Positions 9,219 through 18,899 are shown, counted from the stretch's first letter. The stretch is 64,000 bases of DNA from Actinacidiphila bryophytorum (GCF_016916835.1 NZ_JAFFIX010000007.1:186001-250000); one strand, 5' to 3'. Notes: a model not told the origin generated them from the sequence alone. Numbers and translations are program-made.

Positions 9219-10378
9219 CCTTTCCCGACGGCACCCGGCACCCCGATCCCGGCCTGGAGCGCTGGCGGCTGATCCTCGGCGCCGCAGCCGAGCGCTGCAC
9301 CGGCCCGCTGCACGGCTCCGCCGCCGACCGCGACGCCGCGCTCGACTGGCTCTACGGACGCGACGAGGACCTGCGGCGCCGCGGTGTCCGCCGCGGCCCC
9401 GGCGGCTCCCGTCAGGGCGGCACCGGCCCCTCCCAGCTGACCGCGGTCGACTGGCTCGACGACATCCACCGGCTCTTCCCGAAGGAGACGGTGGAGCGGC
9501 TGGAGCGAGACGCCGTCGAGCGGTACGAGATCCACGAGATCGTCACCGACCCCGACGTGCTCGCCCGCGTCGAGCCCAGTCAGACGCTGCTGCGCGCCGT
9601 GCTGCGCACCAAGCACCTGATGAATCCCGAGGTGCTGGTGCTGGCCCGGCGGATCGTGGAGGCGGTCGTTCGGCAGCTGATGGAGAAGCTGCGCCCGGAG
9701 GTCCGCCGCGCTTTCACCGGTTCCCGGTCGCGCCGCCCGAGCCCGCTGGCGCTGGCCAGGGACTTCGACTTCAAGAGCACCATCCGGGCGAATCTCGCCC
9801 ACTACCAGCCGGAGCAGCGCCGCATCCTCATCCAGCGGCCGCACTTCCACTCGCGCACCCGCCGCCACCTGGAGTCGTGGCAACTGGTGCTGCTGGTCGA
9901 CCAGTCGGGCTCGATGGCCGGTTCCGTCATCCACTCGGCCGTGACGGCCGCCTGCCTGTGGAACCTGCCGGGTCTCAAAACCCACCTGGCCGCCTTCGAC
10001 ACCGAGGTGGTGGACCTGACCCGGGACGTGACCGACCCGGTGGAGCTGCTGATGAAGGTCCAGCTCGGCGGCGGCACGGACATTGCCAGAGCCGTCGACT
10101 ACGGTGCCTCCCTCGTGGAGAACCCGCGGCGCGCGATCGTCGTCGTCGTCTCGGACTTCTACGAGGGCGGCGACCCCTACCGCCTGGTCCGCACCGTGCG
10201 CGCGCTGGTCGAGCATGGCAGCACCGTCCTGTGCCTTGCGGCGCTGGACGAGGAGGCCGAGCCCGTCTACGACCGGGATCTCGCGGGACGGCTCGCGCAG
10301 TGCGGGGCGCACGTCGGGGCGATGACGCCGGGGCGGCTCGCCGAATTCGTCGCGGAGAAGGTGGGCGGGAGCCGGTGA
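9215..10378 (+). CDS. VWA domain protein with intact MIDAS (YehP-like)
   Basis: The 387-residue cytoplasmic protein has a helical N-terminal half and a C-terminal von Willebrand A domain (about 220-387). The metal-ion-dependent adhesion site is complete: DQSGSM (229-234), T288 in GGGTD, and D314 in VSDF. MoxR-family ATPases typically act with such VWA proteins, which use bound Mg2+ to grip a protein partner. The ATG overlaps the DUF5682 stop (ATGA), and its stop overlaps the GTG of the SWIM gene. No signal peptide or membrane anchor is seen, so it acts inside the cell. Confidence 0.92.
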   Translation: MTFPDGTRHPDPGLERWRLILGAAAERCTGPLHGSAADRDAALDWLYGRDEDLRRRGVRRGPGGSRQGGTGPSQLTAVDWLDDIHRLFPKETVERLERDAVERYEIHEIVTDPDVLARVEPSQTLLRAVLRTKHLMNPEVLVLARRIVEAVVRQLMEKLRPEVRRAFTGSRSRRPSPLALARDFDFKSTIRANLAHYQPEQRRILIQRPHFHSRTRRHLESWQLVLLVDQSGSMAGSVIHSAVTAACLWNLPGLKTHLAAFDTEVVDLTRDVTDPVELLMKVQLGGGTDIARAVDYGASLVENPRRAIVVVVSDFYEGGDPYRLVRTVRALVEHGSTVLCLAALDEEAEPVYDRDLAGRLAQCGAHVGAMTPGRLAEFVAEKVGGSR

Positions 10379-12321
10379 ACAGGGCGGACCTGCGGGCGCT
10401 CACGCCCGAGACCCTGGCCGCGCTGGCCAACCGCGGCCTGGTCAAGCGCGCGGAGAAGGACCTCGCCGCGGGCGCGGGTCCCGCGGTGACCGCCGCGGAC
10501 GACGGCACCGTGCGCGGGGTCTTCCCCGACGGCGTCGAGACCGTCATAGCGCCGGGTGCGGACCTGGACGCGGCCGACTGCACCTGCGGTGCGCCGGGGG
10601 TGTGCCGCCACCGCATCGGGCTGGTGCTGGCCTACCGTCAGACCGCAGAGGACACCCCGCAGGAGAGCGGTGCCTTCGCCGACTGGTCGCCGGGCGAGTT
10701 CGACGACGACGCGCTGGCCGCGGCCGTCGGCCGGCCGGCGCTTGCCGCCGCACGGCGTGTGCAGGACCGCGGCTACAGCGCCCGCCTGCACCGCCCGACC
10801 CCGGAGGACCCGGTCCCCCGGGTGGAACTGCCCACGTGCACGGTCACCTTCCCGGTCCCCCACGAGCTGGGGTACGCCCTCACCGACGCGGCACCCGCGA
10901 TGCGCGGCGAGGTCGTGGTCCTGGCGGCCTGGGCCTTCCGCGCCGGGGACGACGCGGGGCGTACGGAGCTGGTGACCGTCGGCGGCCGTCCGCAGGAGGG
11001 CGACCCCGGCGAGTCGCTGCGCACCGCCCTCGCGCTGGCCGGTGAACTCCTGCTGGACGGCGTCCAGCAGGCGGGCCCGGTCTTCGCGGGGTCGCTGCGC
11101 CAGTGCCGCGAGGAGCTGACCGCCGCGTCCCGGCACTGGCCCGCGGGGGCAGTGGCCGACCTGCAGGAGCAGGTGGAGGCGTACGCGACGCGCGGCACCC
11201 GTTACGACGCGGGGCGCTACGCCCTGCTGCTGGCCGAGATCCACGCCCGCCACCGGGCCGCGGCACTCGACCCGGTCCAGGTGCTGGGCACCAAGGAGGC
11301 GCCGACGACCCCCTTGCGCCGGGTGCGCCTGGTGGCGCTCGGCTGCCGGATCGGCGGCAGTGCGCACGAGCGCACCGCCGAGGTCTTCTTCGCCCACGCG
11401 GACGCCGGGATCGCCCTGGTGCTGCGCAAGCGCTGGGACCTGGCGGAGGGTCAGGACGCCACCGGGTACGAGCTGTCGTCGCGCCGCCTGCTCGGCTCCG
11501 CGCTGCATGCGCTGGCCGCCGCGAACGTGGTGAGCGAGCACACCTCGCGCGCCGCCGACCGTACGATCGCGATCTCCCGCGGCCGTATCGCGGCCACCAG
11601 CGTCACCCCGGTCGGCTCGGCCTGGGCGGAACTGCCCGGCACTCTGCTGCTGCGGGATGTCGCAGCGCATCTGCGGGGGCTCGGCGAGCGCCCGCCGCAG
11701 CTGATACGCCCCCGGGTGGCGGCGGAGTCCGTGCGGGTGGTCGCCGTGGAGTCGGTGGGGCCGATCGGCTATGACCCGGCGGGGCAGCAGCTGGAGGCGG
11801 TCCTCCTGGACCCCGCGGGCAACGAGGTCCTGGTCCGCGCCGAGCACAATCCGCTGTGCCCCGGGGGCCTGGACGCGCTGGCCGCAGCGCTCGGCGGCGG
11901 GCAGGTGCAGTGCGTGAGCGGCGTGCTGGGCAGCGCCGGTGGCCGCTTCGTGCTCGACCCGCTGGCGGTGCTGACGCCCACCGGGGTCGTCGTCCCGGAC
12001 CTGGCGGCCGGGGAGGGCGACACCCTGATCGCCACGACGGCTGCCCGCCCGACCGATCCGATCACGGCGGCCCTGGAAGCCGGGCTGGCCGCCCTGGCCG
12101 ACGCTGCCCACCACGGGTTGCGCCGCCTGACCGCCCCGGCCCGCACCCGGCTGGACGACAGCGCGACGCTGCTGCGGCGTACGGGCCTGCGCACCGCCGC
12201 CGGGCACCTGCGGGACCTGGAAGCGGCCCTCCGCCAGGACTCCGGGGCGGTGGCCCGCTGGGTCGACGCGCACATCCACCTGGCGGTGAGCCTGGAGACG
12301 CACCGTCAGACGGCGGCCTGA
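10375..12321 (+). CDS. SWIM zinc-finger protein (YehQ-like)
   Basis: The 648-residue protein has a SWIM motif near its N-terminus: C69, C71, C77 and H79 (CTCGAPGVCRH), which should bind one zinc. The remainder is alanine-rich and largely helical, without a catalytic motif I recognise. SWIM fingers mediate DNA or protein contacts. It closes the five-gene unit and matches E. coli YehQ in domain, size and position. The start is the GTG overlapping the VWA stop (GTGA); the longer upstream reading frame lies inside the VWA gene. Confidence 0.88.
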   Translation: MNRADLRALTPETLAALANRGLVKRAEKDLAAGAGPAVTAADDGTVRGVFPDGVETVIAPGADLDAADCTCGAPGVCRHRIGLVLAYRQTAEDTPQESGAFADWSPGEFDDDALAAAVGRPALAAARRVQDRGYSARLHRPTPEDPVPRVELPTCTVTFPVPHELGYALTDAAPAMRGEVVVLAAWAFRAGDDAGRTELVTVGGRPQEGDPGESLRTALALAGELLLDGVQQAGPVFAGSLRQCREELTAASRHWPAGAVADLQEQVEAYATRGTRYDAGRYALLLAEIHARHRAAALDPVQVLGTKEAPTTPLRRVRLVALGCRIGGSAHERTAEVFFAHADAGIALVLRKRWDLAEGQDATGYELSSRRLLGSALHALAAANVVSEHTSRAADRTIAISRGRIAATSVTPVGSAWAELPGTLLLRDVAAHLRGLGERPPQLIRPRVAAESVRVVAVESVGPIGYDPAGQQLEAVLLDPAGNEVLVRAEHNPLCPGGLDALAAALGGGQVQCVSGVLGSAGGRFVLDPLAVLTPTGVVVPDLAAGEGDTLIATTAARPTDPITAALEAGLAALADAAHHGLRRLTAPARTRLDDSATLLRRTGLRTAAGHLRDLEAALRQDSGAVARWVDAHIHLAVSLETHRQTAA

Positions 12322-12326
12322 ACGCC

Positions 12327-12375
12327 CCCGCCGCAGACCGGACGCCGGCGTGCACCGGCCCCGGCCTGCGGCGGG
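12327..12375. terminator. Bidirectional hairpin between convergent genes
   Basis: A perfect 10-bp inverted repeat, CCCGCCGCAG at 12327-12336 and CTGCGGCGGG at 12366-12375, encloses a GC-rich loop with further self-complementarity. It lies between the end of the SWIM gene and the end of the convergent GH3 gene, where a shared terminator is expected. There is no T-run, as is common in Streptomyces. Confidence 0.65.
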
Positions 12376-12387
12376 AGGCCTATCTGC

Positions 12388-15300
12388 CTACGGTCCGGTC
12401 GCGGGCATCAGCTGGGCCATGTTGAAGCCGCCGACGTCCTTGCTCGAACCGATGCCGTCACCCCACTGCGTGTAGCCCTTGCGCACCCCGCCGTCCTTGT
12501 CGTTGACGTCCAGCGCGAAGGAGAACACGGTGCCGGCGGTCGGCTGGACCGACGTGAGGTCGCTCCACGGAACCGCCAGCTGGTACAGCGTGTGGTGGGT
12601 CGCGTCGTCCCTGGTCACATGCACGGTCGCATCGGTGACCTGCCCGCTGCCCTCGGTCGGGGCGATCCAGCGGTACAGCTGGGCTTCCGCCGACGTGAGC
12701 GCGGCACCGTACTCGTAGTGCCCGTCGACCGACGCGGTGCTCTCGGTCGCGGACGAGCCCGGCACGCCGGACGTGGCCGCGAACTGCAGGCAGTCGCCCT
12801 GCCAGATGTCGGCCCCGGTGGCCGGCTCGGAGAAGACGTCGTCGGTCAGGTCGGCGGTGACGTAGAGGTTCGCCGAGTCCCAGTCCAGCCACACCTTGCC
12901 CGACAGGTCGGCGTCACCGCCGTACGGCTGCGTGCCGTCCAGCGTGGACCAGGTGCCGTCCGCGCCGGTGGACAGGTCGACCGCGGGGCCGTCCTGTACG
13001 TCGGCGAGCGTCCAGGAGTCGCCGAGGCTCCTGTTGACCACGGGCAGGAAGGTGACGTGCCCGGAGAAGGCCTCCGACGACAGGTCCCCGGAGATCACGC
13101 TCGTCACCGTGAAGAGGTAGGGCCTGGCGAAGCTGATGCCCGTGACGGGGACGTCCACGGTCGCCGATTCCTGCGGGGCTATGGTCGCGCTGACCGGCTG
13201 AATGCCGGATGTGTCGCCGAGCTTCCACCGGACGCCGGTGACCGTGGTCGGGGTGTCCGAGGGGTTGTGCACGACGACCTGGAGCGAACCGGCAGCCGGG
13301 CTCGTCCCGGTCACCACCGGGGTGACCTGCTCCGGGGTGGCCCCCGAGGTCACGGTCAGCGGGCTGACGGCGCCTTGGGTGAAGGCGCCCGCCCCGCCGG
13401 TGAACCGGGCGGTCGTGTCCAGCTCCGCCTTCGTACCGGGACTCGCGCTGCCCGGGACGCTGACGCTCCAGGTGGCCGTCACCGTCTGGCCCGGCGCGAC
13501 CTGCGCCACCGTGACCGGTGAGGTCGCCGTCGCGGTCCAGCCGCTCGGCGACGTCAGGCCGAGTGCGAGCCCGCGAACGGCCTGCCCGCTGGTGTTGGTG
13601 AAGGTCGCGGTCGCGGTGACGGCGGTGTCGGGCTTGACGATGCCGGGCGCCTTCAGCGCGAAGGGCTCCTGCACCACGATCGGCGTCGTGCCGGTCACGC
13701 CGTCGACCGTGACCTCGATCGTGGCGGCGCCGGGTGCCTTCATGCTGACGGTGCCGTCACGGCCGACCGTGGCGACCCGCGGGTCGCTGCTGCGGTAGGT
13801 GACGTGCGCGCGCGACAGGTCGGCGAACGACTGGTCGCTGGTGGCCGCTTCGACGATGTGGTCCGCGGCGGCGTGCTTCTGTTCGAGCACCGGGTCGGTG
13901 TCCGGCGCGATCCACGGGTTGGTGCCGGTCAGGTCCAGGCTGTCGCCGGGCGCGAAGGCCACCTGGGCGGGCTGGACGGTGACCGACTCCACCTTCGGGG
14001 TGATGGCGCCGTGCACCCGTACGGTGCCGGACCCGGCGACGGTCGCGGAGTCGGGGCCAACGCGGAATTGGTAGGCGCCGCCGGGCACGATCTGCTTCAG
14101 GGCGCCCTCGTCCCAGTGGCTCAGGTCGGCGGCCTTCACGGACAAGGTGACGTGCTGGGTGTGCCCCGGCGCGAGCACCGCCGTCTTCTTGAAGCCGGCC
14201 AGCTGCTCCTTGGGCAGTTCGACGCCCGGCGCGGTGAACTGCGGCGCCGCATAGAGCTGGGCGACGGTCGAACCGGCGACCTTGCCGGTGTTGGTGACGT
14301 CGAAGCCGACCTTCACGGTGCCGTCGGCGGCGACGGAAGCGGGTCCCGCCGTCACGTGGGAGTAGGCGAAGTCGGCGTAGGACAGGCCGTATCCGAAGGG
14401 GTAGGTCGGCTTGCCGGTGAAGTGCATGTACGTACGGCCGAGCCCGCCGGTCTCGGACGGCGTCAGCCCGTAGTCGTCCATCGGCGGGAGCTGCGCGTCG
14501 TCGGCGTACCAGGTGAAGTCCAGGTGGCCGACCGGGTTCTGCTCGCCGAAGAGGACCTGGGCGAGCGCGGTGCCCTGGGCCTGGCCGTTGTAGCCGCTGA
14601 AGACGATCGCGGGGAAGTCCTGCTGCGCGGACCGTATGTCGTACGGTCCGTCGGCCTGCACGACCAGCGCCGTAAGGGGGTTGCCGAGCGCGGCGACGCC
14701 GCTGATCAGCGAGTCGTAGTTGCCCGGCAGCGCCAGCGCGGAGCGGTCGGTGCCCTCGTCGGCGACGCCCATGTCGGAGCCGACCACCACGACCACCAGG
14801 TCCGCCGCCTTGACCGCGCTCTGCGTCGCGGCCGAGCACTGGGCGGGCGCGGTCGCGCCGGTCGAGGTCCCGCAGGCGTCGAAGGTGACGGTCGCCGACG
14901 GGTTGGCCGCCTTGACGGCGGCGGTGATGCCCTGCACGGCGTCGACGGTGTGCGTCGGCCGGCCGGAGTAGCCGCCGAGCGTCGTGGTGCCGGCGAGGTT
15001 GCCGAGGACGACGACGTCATGGAGCGTGGCGGGGTCGGCCGGCAGCAGCGGCGACGACGTACCGGTCACCTTGTCGTTCTGCAGCAGCACCAGGTCCTGC
15101 GCCGCGACCTTCTCGGCCAGGGCCTGGTGTGCGGGCGACTCGATCTGCGCCTTGGTGATCCTCGTGAAGGCGACCTTGTTCGCCGGGTCGAACTCGCCGG
15201 TCTGCATGCGGACCGTGAAGAGCTTGGTCAGCGCGCTGTCGATCACACCGGGCGTCAGCATGCCCAGCGCTATGGCCGCGTCGATGTTCTGCGTGGTCAG

Positions 15301-16434
15301 CTCACCGCCGGCGCAGTTCAGCTGGGTGCCGGCCCGCAGCGCGTACGCCTGCCCGCCGGCCGCGGCGGAGATCTCCTTGCCGGTGGCGGTGTTCGTCCAG
15401 GTGGTGCCGTTGGTGGTCCAGCCGGGCGGCGCCCAGTTGTGGCTGCCCGAGGCGTAGACGTCGCCGACGGCGCCGCAGTCGGAGGTGGTGTAGCCGCCGA
15501 AGCCGTAGGTGGCCTGGAGCAGTTCGTTGACCGTGTAGGTGTCGGCGGGCGCTGGCGTGCCGTTCACCGCGTTGTACGAGGTCATCACGCCGGACACGTG
15601 CGCGTCCTGCACCAGGGAGGCGAACTGCCGGGTGTAGTAGTCCCTGACGTTCGCGTCGGTGGTGTTCGCGCTCTGCGTGTGGCGGTTGTTCTCGTCGTTG
15701 TTGAGCGCGTAGTGCTTCGCGGTCGCCGCGACCTTCAGATACGGGGTCATCGGCTTGCCGGTGATCGTCTGCCCCTGGTAGCCGTTGACGAAGGCGCCGG
15801 CCATGGCGGAGGCCAGGTAGGTGTCCTCGCCGAAGGACTCGTTGGTACGCCCCCAGCGCGGGTCGCGGTCCATGTTGACCGTGGGCGCCCAGAAGGTGAG
15901 GTCGCCGTAGTCCGACGCGGACGGCCCGATGTTGTTCTGCCCGGTCCCCCACAGCGACTTGTCGAGAAATCCACGCGCCTCGTCCGAGATCGCGGTGGTC
16001 TCCTGGTAGGTCAGCTCCGGGTCCCAGGACATGGTGGAGGCGAAGTTCACCGGGAAGCTGGTCGCCGTCACGTCCAGCTCGCCCTGCCCGCCGGCCGCGG
16101 TGTCGGCGCCGAGCCGGTTGATGCCGTGCTGGCCCTCGCTCCAGTACGTGTACTGCTGCACGCCGAGCCGCGGGATGGCGGGCGCGTTGTTGGTCTGGAG
16201 CTGCGCCACCTTCTCCGGCAGCGTCATCCGCGACACCAGGTCGGCCGCCCGTTCGGCGAACGAGTAGTGCGTGTCGAGGTAGATCGGAGTGGTCGCGGCG
16301 CCGGGCCGCGCCGCGCTCCCGGTGCTTTCCGTGCTCGCCTGTGCGACCGCCGGGATCCCGGCGACGACGCTCACCGCCATGGCGGCGGCCAGCAGCCGTC
16401 CGGCTGACGATGATCTGAGTCTTCCTCTTGACAA
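12388..16434 (-). CDS. Secreted GH3 family glycosidase with accessory and CBM9-like domains
   Basis: The 1348-residue exported enzyme likely hydrolyses beta-linked glucosides or xylosides. A signal peptide (about 1-33, cleavage after AQA) precedes the GH3 catalytic TIM barrel. The barrel carries KHY near 240 and the nucleophile D319 in TTSDCGAV; the second GH3 sandwich domain and a fibronectin III-like domain (ending about 800) follow. After these come a bacterial Ig-like segment, an NPCBM-associated-type beta domain, a further Ig-like segment and a C-terminal CBM9/DOMON-like carbohydrate-binding region (DIWQGDCLQF). The start codon is TTG, chosen because GGAG lies six bases upstream and the signal peptide follows at once. 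Substrate specificity cannot be read from sequence. The gene stands alone, converging on the SWIM gene. Confidence 0.9.
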   Translation of the reverse strand: MSRGRLRSSSAGRLLAAAMAVSVVAGIPAVAQASTESTGSAARPGAATTPIYLDTHYSFAERAADLVSRMTLPEKVAQLQTNNAPAIPRLGVQQYTYWSEGQHGINRLGADTAAGGQGELDVTATSFPVNFASTMSWDPELTYQETTAISDEARGFLDKSLWGTGQNNIGPSASDYGDLTFWAPTVNMDRDPRWGRTNESFGEDTYLASAMAGAFVNGYQGQTITGKPMTPYLKVAATAKHYALNNDENNRHTQSANTTDANVRDYYTRQFASLVQDAHVSGVMTSYNAVNGTPAPADTYTVNELLQATYGFGGYTTSDCGAVGDVYASGSHNWAPPGWTTNGTTWTNTATGKEISAAAGGQAYALRAGTQLNCAGGELTTQNIDAAIALGMLTPGVIDSALTKLFTVRMQTGEFDPANKVAFTRITKAQIESPAHQALAEKVAAQDLVLLQNDKVTGTSSPLLPADPATLHDVVVLGNLAGTTTLGGYSGRPTHTVDAVQGITAAVKAANPSATVTFDACGTSTGATAPAQCSAATQSAVKAADLVVVVVGSDMGVADEGTDRSALALPGNYDSLISGVAALGNPLTALVVQADGPYDIRSAQQDFPAIVFSGYNGQAQGTALAQVLFGEQNPVGHLDFTWYADDAQLPPMDDYGLTPSETGGLGRTYMHFTGKPTYPFGYGLSYADFAYSHVTAGPASVAADGTVKVGFDVTNTGKVAGSTVAQLYAAPQFTAPGVELPKEQLAGFKKTAVLAPGHTQHVTLSVKAADLSHWDEGALKQIVPGGAYQFRVGPDSATVAGSGTVRVHGAITPKVESVTVQPAQVAFAPGDSLDLTGTNPWIAPDTDPVLEQKHAAADHIVEAATSDQSFADLSRAHVTYRSSDPRVATVGRDGTVSMKAPGAATIEVTVDGVTGTTPIVVQEPFALKAPGIVKPDTAVTATATFTNTSGQAVRGLALGLTSPSGWTATATSPVTVAQVAPGQTVTATWSVSVPGSASPGTKAELDTTARFTGGAGAFTQGAVSPLTVTSGATPEQVTPVVTGTSPAAGSLQVVVHNPSDTPTTVTGVRWKLGDTSGIQPVSATIAPQESATVDVPVTGISFARPYLFTVTSVISGDLSSEAFSGHVTFLPVVNRSLGDSWTLADVQDGPAVDLSTGADGTWSTLDGTQPYGGDADLSGKVWLDWDSANLYVTADLTDDVFSEPATGADIWQGDCLQFAATSGVPGSSATESTASVDGHYEYGAALTSAEAQLYRWIAPTEGSGQVTDATVHVTRDDATHHTLYQLAVPWSDLTSVQPTAGTVFSFALDVNDKDGGVRKGYTQWGDGIGSSKDVGGFNMAQLMPATGP

Positions 16435-16734
16435 CGTTGTCTCCTTCGCTCATGGAAGACCGCGCGCCGCGGCCGCCCATCGAACCGATGAAAACTCGCT
16501 CGCACACTGTTCAGCTTGGAATGAGCAAAAGTCAAGGATCCTTGCAACCGGCCGCCAGACCCGTACGAAGCGTCATATCCGCGCCCTGGCAGGGGAAATC
16601 AGGCGATTGGGCGTGGTGCTTCGGGGTTGGCCGCCAGGCCTGGAGGCGCTCATTGACGGTTGAAAGCCGCATGGTTGGGCCTGGTTCTGATCAACGTCGA
16701 CGGAACTCCCGTTCTCGGAGAGCCGTGCCCGGGA
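16435..16734 (-). promoter_or_regulatory. Upstream region of the GH3 gene with a 12-bp palindrome
   Basis: No gene is seen in these 300 bases. A perfect palindrome CAAGGATCCTTG sits at 16533-16544. A TTGACT hexamer (minus strand, 16535-16530) overlaps its edge. An AACAGT hexamer about 18 bases downstream could be a poor -10. A repressor bound at the palindrome would cover this -35, so carbohydrate-responsive control is plausible but unproven. Confidence 0.35.
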
Positions 16735-17424
16735 TCAGGCCGGGGTGTCGACGGTGTGCGGGCGCAGGACCATGAGCGAACCCTCCGGGGCCGCCACCAT
16801 GGCGTAGGGGAAGCGGTCGAGTTCGAGGCAGAGCGTGACGTCGTCGGGGTGGACGCCTTGGCGCACGCCCTGCGCCAGCTCGCCTGCGGCGCGCGACTCC
16901 GCCGCGCGGCGGAGGAATCCGGCGGCCTCCGTCCCGGCCCCGGTGGCGCGCAGCGCGATGTACTCGGCGCAGGCCAGGTCCTCGTCGGCCCGCCCGTCCT
17001 CCCCCGTGACCACGAAGGTGACGCTCCCGCCGGCCCGCAGGACCCGGGCGGTCGCCTCCGCCACCACGAAGCTCGCGCACAGCACGAGCGGCGCGTCCTT
17101 GACCGCGAGGGCGCCGACCGTCCCCGCCGTGGTCTTCTGTACGACGGTACGTCCGCCGAGGTCGAGGGACCGCAGCATCCCGGGGGAGTTGACGGCGTCG
17201 AACCCGGGCGCGGGCGGCCCGTCCTTGAGCGCCACCCAGTCCGGGTGGCCCGCCTTGAGCTCCAGCGCGTCGTCCAGCGACCCGGCCAGGACGATCCTCT
17301 CCGCCCCGCGGGCGAAGGCCCAGGCGGCCACGGTGAAGGCACGCATGACGTCCACCACGACCGCCACGGCCGGGACTTCGGTCAGTTCGCCGATGCCGAT
17401 AAAACGAGCGTCCATCCGGCTCAT
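16735..17424 (-). CDS. ComB-like 2-phosphosulfolactate phosphatase family protein
   Basis: The 229-residue protein matches the ComB family. Features include [23 protein letters not shown] near the N-terminus (quoted in part), the [10 protein letters not shown] block, [17 protein letters not shown] and [17 protein letters not shown]. In methanogens ComB dephosphorylates 2-phosphosulfolactate during coenzyme M synthesis. Actinobacteria lack that pathway, so the true substrate here is unknown and a related phosphoester is more likely. Two in-frame ATG codons lie nine bases apart at the start, neither with a strong ribosome site; the upstream one was chosen. The methyltransferase gene is divergent from it. 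Confidence 0.82.
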   Translation of the reverse strand: MSRMDARFIGIGELTEVPAVAVVVDVMRAFTVAAWAFARGAERIVLAGSLDDALELKAGHPDWVALKDGPPAPGFDAVNSPGMLRSLDLGGRTVVQKTTAGTVGALAVKDAPLVLCASFVVAEATARVLRAGGSVTFVVTGEDGRADEDLACAEYIALRATGAGTEAAGFLRRAAESRAAGELAQGVRQGVHPDDVTLCLELDRFPYAMVAAPEGSLMVLRPHTVDTPA

Positions 17425-17694
17425 GATCGCGTATGGACGGACGGACGCGCCACGCCACCGGGGGCGGGCGGCGTACGCGATTCCCTTCGGAAAGTGCGCC
17501 GGGGACGGCCCGGGGAGGCCCTTTCCGGGTCCTGGAAGGGTGCGCGGGCGGGCGCGGAGGCCGGGTGCGGGTTCCGGTGCCACCCCGTCCCTCCCGCACC
17601 GGCAGCGGCGGGTTGCAGACGTCGCACGATAGCCTCTGACCTGGTCTTTCACCGACATCACCCCTAAGCTCGACCGCAGTCGAAGGGGGGCCGG

Positions 17695-18483
17695 ATGGAC
17701 CGGACCGTACGCACCGTCGAGGACCTTCTCACCCTGCTTGACGGGCTGTTCGCCTCCCGAACCGAGGCGGGCCGTCTGGCGACCGGCGACGGCAAGGACT
17801 TCTGGGACGGCTTCTACGCCGACAGGTCGCGGGAGGTCCCCTTCTTCGTCGCGAAGCCCGACGAGAACCTGGCCGCCTACCTCGACCAGGGCCTGATCGC
17901 CCCGCCCGGCCGCGCCCTCGACCTCGGCTGCGGCCCGGGCCGCAACGCCCTGCTCCTCGCCTCGCACGGCTTCGACGTGGACGCCGTCGACCTCTCCCCC
18001 ATCGCCGTCGCATGGGCCGCAGAGCGCGCCCGCGAGGCCGGCGCCGAGATCCGCCTGCTCTGCGGAGACGCCTTCGCCCTCCCGGAAGCCGACCTGCCCG
18101 GCCCCTACGACCTGGTCGTCGACTCCGGCTGCTTCCACCACCTCCCCCCGCACCGCCGCATCAGCTACCTGTCCCTCCTCGCCCGCGTCCTGCGCCCGGG
18201 CGGCCACCTGGCGCTCACCGCCTTCGCGGCCGACGAGGAGGGAATGGCCTCGCAGCTCTCCGACGCGGACCTCTACCGCGAACGCGGCCTCGGCGGCGGC
18301 CTCGCGTACACCCCCGAGTCCCTGCGCTGGATCTTCTCCGACCTCCTGGCCGAGGTCGAACTGCGCCGCATGCGCGAGGAGCGCCCCGATTCGCCCGTCT
18401 TCGGCAAGCCGTATCTGTGGACGGGGCTGTTCCGCCGGGACCCCGGGGGCCACGCCGGCCGCCACCTGGCCACCAGCAGATGA
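17695..18483 (+). CDS. Class I SAM-dependent methyltransferase
   Basis: The 262-residue cytoplasmic enzyme has the SAM-binding motif I LDLGCGPG (about 75-82), an acidic residue at the end of beta-2 (VDAVDLSP), the GDAFALP block and [13 protein letters not shown] as the motif IV region. [14 protein letters not shown] follows. The [10 protein letters not shown] segment resembles TPMT/TehB-type small-molecule methyltransferases. The acceptor is unknown. AGGGGGG lies a few bases before the ATG. The gene stands alone, and its 3' end faces the broken secreted-protein gene. Confidence 0.88.
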   Translation: MDRTVRTVEDLLTLLDGLFASRTEAGRLATGDGKDFWDGFYADRSREVPFFVAKPDENLAAYLDQGLIAPPGRALDLGCGPGRNALLLASHGFDVDAVDLSPIAVAWAAERAREAGAEIRLLCGDAFALPEADLPGPYDLVVDSGCFHHLPPHRRISYLSLLARVLRPGGHLALTAFAADEEGMASQLSDADLYRERGLGGGLAYTPESLRWIFSDLLAEVELRRMREERPDSPVFGKPYLWTGLFRRDPGGHAGRHLATSR

Positions 18484-18508
18484 CCGGGCGGCAGATCACG
18501 TCATCGCG

Positions 18509-18899
18509 TCAGCTGTTGCACCCCTTGAGCCTCCCGCTGACCATGACGATGTTCGACGCGATGATCCAGCCCGCGCCGCCGCTCGTGTTCTTCCCGTAGA
18601 TCCACTGCTGGCCCGAGGCGTTTCCGTGCCAGCAGTAGGCGTCGAAGATGTTGCCCGGATACAGCGCCCCCGACACCCCGCAGGAGAAGTCCGCCCCCGT
18701 GGAGAGGTTGTGGCCGCCGGTGTGCGTGAGGTACTGCGCGGTGGAGTCGTCCGGGTGCGTGAAGTTCTCGCAGGCGAAGGGCGTGACGAGGGACGCGGGT
18801 GCGGCGGAGGGGGGTGACGGCGCCGGCGTTCACCGTACCGAGCCTGGCGAGCATGGCTGCGGCACCCAACGTGGCGGCCGCGGTGGCTGCAAATTCCAT
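18509..18899 (-). pseudogene. Small secreted four-cysteine protein, frameshifted at a six-base G run
   Basis: The ATG at 18899 begins a convincing signal peptide (MEFAATAAATLGAAAML...). After about 30 residues (NAGAVTP) the frame degenerates into Arg/His-rich nonsense. In the neighbouring frame a sensible sequence resumes at SAAPASLVTPFACENF and runs to KGCNS and a stop at 18509. It is polar, with four cysteines and Trp/Gly-rich stretches (YCWHGN, QQWIYGK, GAGWIIASN). The switch occurs at the G run at 18809-18814: five bases would restore a protein of about 129 residues. The downstream frame has a TGA just before the switch and no start codon, so it cannot be a separate gene. Either a real lesion, phase variation or a homopolymer sequencing error. 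Function unknown. Confidence 0.8.

Noticed and set aside
13804..16407. 867-residue plus-strand frame over the GH3 gene
   Set aside because: It has low-complexity Arg/Gly/Val composition, while the opposite strand encodes a clear GH3 enzyme with signal peptide.
17425..18465. Long N-terminal extension of the ComB-like protein
   Set aside because: It reads antisense through the methyltransferase gene and has no family similarity.
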